Below the pieces are notes generated by a model. That model worked only from the letters and a program-made list of their open reading frames with translations. It made no database searches and was not told the DNA's origin. Of a stretch of DNA of 64,000 nucleotides, positions 57,915 through 64,000 are shown piece by piece. How positions within the stretch are numbered: the first letter of the stretch is position 1; every line of letters begins with the position of its first letter. Origin of the DNA: Phocaeicola_A sp963652075 (GTDB lineage Bacteria; Bacteroidota; Bacteroidia; Bacteroidales; Bacteroidaceae). The position numbers and the translations under genes were made by a program. The stretch lies in NCBI GenBank assembly GCA_963652075.1, contig CAVJRQ010000009.1:1-64000 (forward strand). Reading direction: 5' to 3'.

Positions 57915-60329
57915 ATGAGAAAGACATTTATACTACTGTTATGCTTGATGCAGATGGTCTGCGCACATGCCCAAGACGCAAGTGGCGGACGAATGACCCA
58001 ACTCTTTAACTTCGGGTGGAAATTCCACCTGGGTGACGTGAAGGAGGCACAGGCCGTGAACTATGACGATGCCTCCTGGCGTACGCTTGATTTGCCGCAT
58101 GACTTCCAGATGGAGCAACCTTGGGAGGAGAGTGCCGGCGGTGCCCGTGGTTTCAAAGCCATGGAGACGGGCTGGTACCGCAAGTTGTTCTTGGCCGATG
58201 AGGCTTGGAAGAATCATCGGGTGTTGTTAGACTTCGAAGGCGTCATGTACGTGAGTGACGTGTGGGTCAACGGCACCTTGGTAGGCAGCAACGAATATGG
58301 ATACAATGGCTACGAAGTGGACATCACGAAACTTCTCTGCTATGACAAGGAAAACATTGTGGCGGTGCGAGCCAATACCGGACCGAAGGGTGGGTCGCGC
58401 TGGTACACCGGTGGCGGCATCTTCCGCGATGTCCATTTGGTGGTGAAGAACCCCGTGGCTGTTGCCCGGCATGGGCTGTATGTCACCACGCCAAAGATTA
58501 CCGATACGACTGCCGATGTGCAGGTGCAGGTGGAATTGGAAGGTCTGCGCGGCAAATCCCTTGACGTGGACATCCTCGCCAAGATATATGCCCCCGACGG
58601 GCAGTTGGTGGCAGAGAGCCAAACGAAAGCTCCCTTGCGGAACAAACTGTTGCACCCGGAGGTAAAGCTCCCTCTCGTCACTGTTGACGCTCCCCAATTA
58701 TGGTCTTGCGAGAGTCCAAACCTCTATCGTGTGGAAGTGACGTTGGCGCAAGACGGCAAGACGGTGGACCGTGTGGAGGATAACTTCGGTATCCGCACGA
58801 TAGAATTCTCGCCCGAGTTCGGATTCAAGCTGAACGGGAAAAAGCTGTTCTTGAAAGGCATCTCCAACCACCACGACTTAGGTGCGGTGGGCGTGGCGGC
58901 TTTCGATGCAGCCATCGAACGACAATTCAAACAGATGAAACAATTCGGATATAACCATATCCGTTGTTCACACAACCCCTACTCCATAGGCTTCCTGAAA
59001 CTTGCCGATAAATACGGCATCCTGGTGGTGGACGAACTCATTGACAAATGGAGCGACAAAAGCTATTGGGGAGGCCGCAAACCCTTCACCTCCCTTTGGC
59101 ATCAGCTGATACCGGAATGGGTGAAGCGCGACCGCAACCATCCCTGTGTGATACTTTGGAGTTTGGGCAACGAACTGCAGATGCGTGAAGATCTGGCGGG
59201 ATTCCAGACCGGTGACTGGGGTGTGACGACCTACCGCATCTTCGATGCACTGGTGAAACGCTATGACGATACCCGCAAGACCACCGTCGCCATGTTCCCA
59301 GCCCGTAGAGGAGCTCTCGGCAAGAACGACCCGGACTTCAACACGAAGGTATTCGCACCCGAACTGGCTACCGTAACGGAAGTCTCCAGTTTCAACTATC
59401 GCTATCTCAACTATCAGGACTACCTGAAGCACGACCCACACATGACCGTCTACCAAAGTGAGGCTACCTCCAACGAACTGTTGGCGCCATTCTTCGGCAT
59501 GGACCACGAGAAGATGGTGGGTCTGGCCTACTGGGGTGCTATCGAGTACTGGGGCGAATCCAATGGCTGGCCCAAGAAAGGATGGAACTTCTCCTTCTTC
59601 AGCCACACCCTGGAACCCTATCCGCAAGCCTACCTTATCAAGAGCGGGTTCAGCGATGAACCTTTGGTGCGCATCGGCGTGGAGGACACCGGGAACAAGA
59701 GCATCGAATGGAATGACGTGATGGTAGGTGGCACGTCCCTCTCGTCGCACTGGAACCGCGAGGAGGGCAGTAACCAAAACCTCTATACCTACACCAATGC
59801 CGATGAGGTGGAACTCATGGTGAACGGCAAGAGTATGGGAGTGAAGCAAAACGACCGTAGCGACATCAAGACCCGTAACATCATCTATTGGAAGGACATC
59901 CCCTATGGCAAGGGCGGAACAGTGACCGCCATTGCCCGCACGAACGGTAAGGAGGTGGCCCGTCACACCCTGCAGACAACCGGAAAGGCCGTACGCCTGA
60001 AAGCCGTTGTGGAGGACGATGGAGATTTCCGTGCCGATGGTATGGACTTGCAATACATCCGTGTTTACGCCGTAGACAGTAAAGGACGTACCGTACCCGT
60101 GTCGGGTGAGGAGGTGACTTTCGAGGTAGAAGGTGAAGCTAACCTGATAGCCGTGGACAATGGCGACCACTACACGGACGAACTCTTCAACGTTGACCAC
60201 AAGAAGCTGCACAAGGGTTTTGTGATGGCTATCCTGCGCTCGACCACCAAGGCTGGAAAGGTAAACGTGAAGGTAACCGCAGAGAAGCTGAGAGGTCTCA
60301 ACCTGAAATTGCAGAGCCAAGGCGAATAA
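57915..60329 (+). CDS. Glycoside hydrolase family 2 enzyme (beta-galactosidase/glucuronidase-like)
   Basis: An 804-residue secreted GH2 enzyme (signal MRKTFILLLCLMQMVCAHAQ). Order of parts: sugar-binding jelly roll (about 30-190, FNFGWKFHLGD, GWYRKLFLADEAW), Ig-like domain, TIM barrel (about 300-600) and C-terminal DUF4982-like and Ig-like domains. The proposed acid/base is Glu420 in LWSLGNELQM and the nucleophile Glu516 in TVYQSEATS. The substrate-site segment IRCSHNPYSIGFLKLADKYGILVVDE is typical. Substrate preference cannot be read from the sequence. The DUF4450-like enzyme follows 42 bp later and kduI beyond, so a uronic-acid-containing glycan is plausible. Confidence 0.92.
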   Translation: MRKTFILLLCLMQMVCAHAQDASGGRMTQLFNFGWKFHLGDVKEAQAVNYDDASWRTLDLPHDFQMEQPWEESAGGARGFKAMETGWYRKLFLADEAWKNHRVLLDFEGVMYVSDVWVNGTLVGSNEYGYNGYEVDITKLLCYDKENIVAVRANTGPKGGSRWYTGGGIFRDVHLVVKNPVAVARHGLYVTTPKITDTTADVQVQVELEGLRGKSLDVDILAKIYAPDGQLVAESQTKAPLRNKLLHPEVKLPLVTVDAPQLWSCESPNLYRVEVTLAQDGKTVDRVEDNFGIRTIEFSPEFGFKLNGKKLFLKGISNHHDLGAVGVAAFDAAIERQFKQMKQFGYNHIRCSHNPYSIGFLKLADKYGILVVDELIDKWSDKSYWGGRKPFTSLWHQLIPEWVKRDRNHPCVILWSLGNELQMREDLAGFQTGDWGVTTYRIFDALVKRYDDTRKTTVAMFPARRGALGKNDPDFNTKVFAPELATVTEVSSFNYRYLNYQDYLKHDPHMTVYQSEATSNELLAPFFGMDHEKMVGLAYWGAIEYWGESNGWPKKGWNFSFFSHTLEPYPQAYLIKSGFSDEPLVRIGVEDTGNKSIEWNDVMVGGTSLSSHWNREEGSNQNLYTYTNADEVELMVNGKSMGVKQNDRSDIKTRNIIYWKDIPYGKGGTVTAIARTNGKEVARHTLQTTGKAVRLKAVVEDDGDFRADGMDLQYIRVYAVDSKGRTVPVSGEEVTFEVEGEANLIAVDNGDHYTDELFNVDHKKLHKGFVMAILRSTTKAGKVNVKVTAEKLRGLNLKLQSQGE

Positions 60330-60371
60330 GAAAAACAAATACATTATCAACGAGAATAATAAATTAGATAC

Positions 60372-63296
60372 ATGAAGAAACTCATATCAATCTGCGCACT
60401 GTTGGCGATGGGGGCTACCTCCCTACAGGCGCAAGCGATACCCGAACGAAAAGCCAATTACCTGCCGGATGGACGCGCTTTTGTCTGCGTCAACGGCAAC
60501 AACCGATACACACGCGCCTTGTATGGCAGCTATGCCGACTACCGTATAGAGACGAGCGACAGACCCGTCTTTGCGCTCTACCGAAAGGTGAATAACAAGA
60601 ACATCCGTTTCCGGGTCTCTTACAAAGGGGAAACCTTCCAGCTCGATTCTGTCGCCTATTGCGAGGCTCGCTATGAGGCGGGTCGCCGCGACTACCTTCT
60701 GCGTGACAAACGATGGGGCAATGGTGAGTTGCGCCTCTCCGTATTGGCCTATCATGACACGGAAGGAGCCATATGGAAGTTCAGCACATCGGGATTCTCC
60801 GCTCCCTTGCAGCTGCAAGGACTTATCTGCGAGACAACAACCAGCAAGTTCGTTCGTTATGGCGACATCGGAAAGATGGAGAAGCCGGGAGGCTTTGAAG
60901 CTCCACAAGACCCGAAGACACTGTGCGTCACGGATGGTCGGATAGACGCTGACGGCGACTTCTACGTGTCGCTGGACGGGGACACCCTGACCATGAGCCG
61001 CGACTATGCCGACAATTATGCACGGGCGGAGCAAGACCGACAACAACTGGCCTCGATGGTGACGTTTGATACCCCAGACCCCTTCATGAATACCATAGGC
61101 GGCACGATGGTGATGGCTGCCGACGGAGCTTGGAGCGGACAGGTGTGGCTTCATGGCGCAGTGGGTTGGCGCATGCCGTTGCCTGGTTGGCGTGCCGCCT
61201 ATATGGGCGATTTCCTGGGTATGCCAGACCGTCAGCGCAGCCACTTCACGGCCTATGCCAAGAGCCAGGTAACCGATGTCCCCGTGACAGAACCTCACCT
61301 GATGGATGCCGAGCACAACCTTTCGCGCGGAGCCTATAAATGGGGCACACCCATGTACAGCAACGGATACATCTGTCGCAACCCCGAGCGCAACAACCAG
61401 TTCCACCACTACGATATGAACCTTGTCTACATAGACGAACTGCTGTGGCACTTCTCCTTTGATGCCGACACCGTCTATATGCGTCAGATGTGGCCCGTCA
61501 TCAAGAGCCATTTGGAGTGGGAGAAACGTACCTGGGACCCCGACAACGACGGACTGTACGACGCTTATTGCTGCATTTGGGCAAGTGATGCCTTGCAGTA
61601 TCACAGTGGAGCCGGCACCCATTCGTCCGCATACAACTATCGGGGAAATCTGTTGGCTGCACGCATTGCCGAGCTGATTGGCGAAGACCCGAAACCCTAT
61701 AAAGAAGAGGCCGATCGGATACTGAAAGCCATGAACGAACGTCTGTGGCTGCCCGAGGGACATTGGGCGGAATACCAAGACTTCATGGGACTGAAACGTC
61801 AGCACAAGAGTGCCGCCCTGTGGAGCGTCTACACACCCGTCGATTGCGGGTCGTGTACACCCGAACAGGCCTACAGCGCCACACGCTATGTGGATGCCTG
61901 CATACCGCATATTCCTTTCCGCTACGATGGAAAGGAGTACGCTACGGTGGCCACTACCAACTGGGCTCCTTATGAATGGAGCTTGAACAACGTCGCCATG
62001 GCAGAGGTGATGCACACCATCCTGGCATATTATAAGGCGGGACGACCCAATGCCGCCTACCGCTTGCTGAAGAGCAACATCCTTGACTTTATGTACTTGG
62101 GCTCCAGCCCCGGTAACTTCGGACAAATCTCTCAGCTGGACTGTACGATAGGTGAGGCTTACCGTGATTTCTCCGATGTGACAGGCATCTCTTCGCGCAC
62201 GTTGATAGAAGGTCTCTATGGCATAACACCCGATGCCCTCTATGGCCGTTGCGTCATTCGTCCCGGATTCCCGGCGGAGTGGGAGAGTGCTTCGGTGCAC
62301 ACCCCGTACCTCGATTACACTTTCAAACGCGAAAACGGAAAGGAAATCTATACCGTTAAGCAGAACTTCAAGCGACCGTTGCAAATCGTTATCCGTCAGA
62401 ACACGGGTAACGGGCAATATGTGGAGACCGTTTGCAGCAGTGACAAGGAACAACGTATCGTGCTGGATTGCACGGGTTACGTAGAGCCCTTGGAGGCTGC
62501 ACCGCAGTCGCCCCAACCGGCGGAAGGCGTGGCTTTTGACGCAGTGAACGCGAAAGCCTGCCGTGTGGTGGATATGGATGCGCACTTCAACGCGAACGTG
62601 ACGGACATCTTCACCAACAAATACCTCTCGCCCCGTTCGCCCTACACCACACTCTGCTTGCCCACGCAAGGCATCGGCGACTGGTGCTCCACCAAACGTA
62701 CGGCGAAGATTGACGACAGCGGTTTGCGACAACAGGCGCAGGGCGGTGTGTTCACTGCGGCAGGTGTTCCGTTCCGCACGCCACAGACTGGTAAGAACAT
62801 TGCCTATACCAGCCTTTGGGACAACTATCCGGACAGCATCACCATCCCTCTGAAAGGCAAGGGAAGTCATGCCTATCTGATGATGGCGGGCAGCACGAAC
62901 ACGATGCAGAGCCGCTTCGAGAACGGGGTGATACGCATAGCCTACACGGACGGCAGCAGCGAGACGCTCTCTTTGCGGAATCCTGAGAACTGGTGTCCCA
63001 TTGAACAGGACTACGACGATGCGCCAGCGTTCGCGCTCTCTTATCCGCGTCCCTATCGTGTAGGACTCCTGACGGGTAAGGTAAGCCGCACGCTTGCCTT
63101 GGATTTGGGTGCGGAGCGTCAGGCCAAAGCAGCGGATATTCCCGAGGGTAAAGTTCCTTCGTTGCAGATAAAGGGAGGAGCGGCTCAGCTGATTGACATT
63201 CCGCTGAACCCGAAGAAGAAACTGAGCAGTCTTACCCTACGCTCTACCGCCAACGACGTGGTGATTGGACTGATGAGTGTCACCATCCAAAAGTAG
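60372..63296 (+). CDS. DUF4450-like secreted glycan-active enzyme candidate
   Basis: A 974-residue secreted protein (signal MKKLISICALLAMGATSLQAQ). I assign it to the DUF4450-like group from memory of similar Bacteroides proteins. An N-terminal beta domain (about 25-260) leads to a helical (alpha/alpha)6-like barrel (about 290-640) with motifs such as WDPDNDGLYDAYCCIWASDALQYHSG and WAPYEWSLNNVAMAE. Acidic residues there, such as the Asp pair in PDNDGLYD and the Glu in PYEWS, are catalytic candidates. Beta-rich C-terminal regions of about 330 residues follow. The barrel recalls GH families acting on plant glycans, but no activity is proven. It follows the GH2 gene in an apparent operon. Confidence 0.65.
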   Translation: MKKLISICALLAMGATSLQAQAIPERKANYLPDGRAFVCVNGNNRYTRALYGSYADYRIETSDRPVFALYRKVNNKNIRFRVSYKGETFQLDSVAYCEARYEAGRRDYLLRDKRWGNGELRLSVLAYHDTEGAIWKFSTSGFSAPLQLQGLICETTTSKFVRYGDIGKMEKPGGFEAPQDPKTLCVTDGRIDADGDFYVSLDGDTLTMSRDYADNYARAEQDRQQLASMVTFDTPDPFMNTIGGTMVMAADGAWSGQVWLHGAVGWRMPLPGWRAAYMGDFLGMPDRQRSHFTAYAKSQVTDVPVTEPHLMDAEHNLSRGAYKWGTPMYSNGYICRNPERNNQFHHYDMNLVYIDELLWHFSFDADTVYMRQMWPVIKSHLEWEKRTWDPDNDGLYDAYCCIWASDALQYHSGAGTHSSAYNYRGNLLAARIAELIGEDPKPYKEEADRILKAMNERLWLPEGHWAEYQDFMGLKRQHKSAALWSVYTPVDCGSCTPEQAYSATRYVDACIPHIPFRYDGKEYATVATTNWAPYEWSLNNVAMAEVMHTILAYYKAGRPNAAYRLLKSNILDFMYLGSSPGNFGQISQLDCTIGEAYRDFSDVTGISSRTLIEGLYGITPDALYGRCVIRPGFPAEWESASVHTPYLDYTFKRENGKEIYTVKQNFKRPLQIVIRQNTGNGQYVETVCSSDKEQRIVLDCTGYVEPLEAAPQSPQPAEGVAFDAVNAKACRVVDMDAHFNANVTDIFTNKYLSPRSPYTTLCLPTQGIGDWCSTKRTAKIDDSGLRQQAQGGVFTAAGVPFRTPQTGKNIAYTSLWDNYPDSITIPLKGKGSHAYLMMAGSTNTMQSRFENGVIRIAYTDGSSETLSLRNPENWCPIEQDYDDAPAFALSYPRPYRVGLLTGKVSRTLALDLGAERQAKAADIPEGKVPSLQIKGGAAQLIDIPLNPKKKLSSLTLRSTANDVVIGLMSVTIQK

Positions 63297-63342
63297 GGCT
63301 TGTGTCGGTGGCTTGAAAGAAAACATTAAATATATCAAAAAG

Positions 63343-63374
63343 ATTGCACTTCATATCTAAAAGATATACCTTTG
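63343..63374 (+). promoter_or_regulatory. Promoter for kduI
   Basis: -7 TACCTTTG (63367-63374) with ATTG at 63343-63346 as a near -33, spacer 20 bp, 47 bp before the start. kduI can thus be expressed apart from the GH2/DUF4450-like pair. Confidence 0.6.
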
Positions 63375-63421
63375 TGACTTGTAAGAACACAAACAATTAA
63401 CTTTAATATTGAACTCAGATT

Positions 63422-64000
63422 ATGAAAACAAATTACGAAATTCGTTACGCCGCGCATCCCGAAGATGCGAAAAGCTACGATACCACACGGCTTCGCCGCG
63501 ATTTCCTTATCGAGAAAGTGTTCAGTGCTGATGAAGTAAACATGGTTTATTCCATGTACGACCGCATCGTTGTCGGTGGTGCGCTTCCCGTGAAGGAAAG
63601 CTTGAAACTGGAGGCTATTGACCCGTTGAAGGCTCCTTATTTCACTACGCGTCGTGAGGTGGGTATCTACAACGTAGGTGGCCCGGGCGTAGTGAAAGCC
63701 GGCGATGCGGTTTTCGAACTCAATTATAAAGAGGCTCTTTACTTGGGCTCCGGTGACAGAGACGTTTATTTCGAGAGCAAGGACGCGAAGAACCCCGCCA
63801 AGTTCTACTTCAACTCTTGCGTGGCTCACCGCAACTATCCCGACAAGAAGATTACGAAGGCTGAAGCCGTCGTAGCTCACATGGGCTCGCTCGAAGGCTC
63901 CAACGAACGCGACATCAACAAGATGATCGTGAACCAGGTTCTTCCCACTTGCCAGCTGCAGATGGGTATGACGGAGTTGGCTCCGGGTTCTGTGTGGAAC
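63422..64000 (+). CDS. kduI: 5-dehydro-4-deoxy-D-glucuronate isomerase (5' part, cut by window end)
   Basis: The first 193 residues of KduI, which isomerises 5-keto-4-deoxyuronate to 2,5-diketo-3-deoxygluconate in pectin or other uronate breakdown. Family identity is clear from MKTNYEIRYAAHPEDAKSYDTTRLRRDFLIEKVF, GGALPVKESLKLEA, REVGIYNVGGPGVVKAGD and the cupin stretch containing NSCVAHRNYPDKKI. The gene continues past the window; kduD commonly follows in Bacteroides but cannot be seen here. Confidence 0.96.
   Translation, partial: MKTNYEIRYAAHPEDAKSYDTTRLRRDFLIEKVFSADEVNMVYSMYDRIVVGGALPVKESLKLEAIDPLKAPYFTTRREVGIYNVGGPGVVKAGDAVFELNYKEALYLGSGDRDVYFESKDAKNPAKFYFNSCVAHRNYPDKKITKAEAVVAHMGSLEGSNERDINKMIVNQVLPTCQLQMGMTELAPGSVWN

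Noticed and set aside
60423..62870. 815-codon open frame antisense to the DUF4450-like gene
   Set aside because: It mirrors codon bias of the plus-strand gene, has no family resemblance, and the sense strand has a signal peptide and ordered domains.

Overview
The window comes from a chromosome of the order Bacteroidales, most likely a Bacteroidaceae member. Signs are a SusC/SusD pair with its ECF sigma/FecR regulators, NigD-like and DUF6242-type lipoproteins, several DUF families typical of the order, the uppS-bamA-Skp-murI cluster, and many copies of the Bacteroidetes promoter -7 element (TAnnTTTG). Coding sequence looks clearly richer in G+C than classical Bacteroides species, so the genus cannot be fixed from this piece.

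Layout. 1-10.9 kb (mostly minus strand): an Rpn-type nuclease; a mini-cluster for a surface glycan (pyruvyl transferase, F420-dehydrogenase-like Fe-S protein, fucosyltransferase-like protein, flippase) running directly behind metG; a YifB-type AAA ATPase; and a thioredoxin-fold lipoprotein without its cysteines. 11-18.6 kb (minus): an outer-membrane operon (YjbH-like, DUF3869-like, YjbH-like, OmpA-like), a large OmpA/TPR lipoprotein and xerD. 18.6-22.9 kb (plus): aroQ, pyk, an O-methyltransferase, rbfA and an FtsX-type permease. 22.9-34 kb: FecR anti-sigma and ECF sigma (minus) divergent from SusC, SusD, a two-domain lipoprotein (ThuA-like plus DsbD-N-like), a 35-residue secreted peptide candidate and a DUF6242-type lipoprotein. 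34-40 kb: uppS, bamA, three Skp/OmpH chaperones, murI. 40.2-44.1 kb: NigD-like and Ig-like lipoproteins, then ECF sigma, a protein joining an inner-membrane helix to a beta-barrel-like domain, and a cystatin-like lipoprotein. 44.1-51.9 kb: ribD, prmC, recX, comF-type, pyrE, an SRPBCC protein, argH, a plug-only TonB-receptor protein, three tRNAs and an SGNH hydrolase. 52.3-56 kb: a desulfoferrodoxin, then a more AT-rich C5-methylase/restriction enzyme/Vsr island. 56.2-64 kb: cysS, a GH2 enzyme, a DUF4450-like enzyme candidate, and kduI cut by the window end.

The most unusual signal is non-coding. There are five arrays of about five tandem units with exact 22- or 23-bp period, each unit centred on a short palindrome. 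They belong to three sequence families: GTAAGTACTTAC at 76, 40087 and 52239; GTCGTACGAC at 51999; TGACAATTGTCA at 24736. Two arrays of the first family share the same diverged first unit next to a gene's stop codon. No feature I know explains them. A second notable system is the sigma / helix-barrel / cystatin operon at 41.8-44.1 kb.
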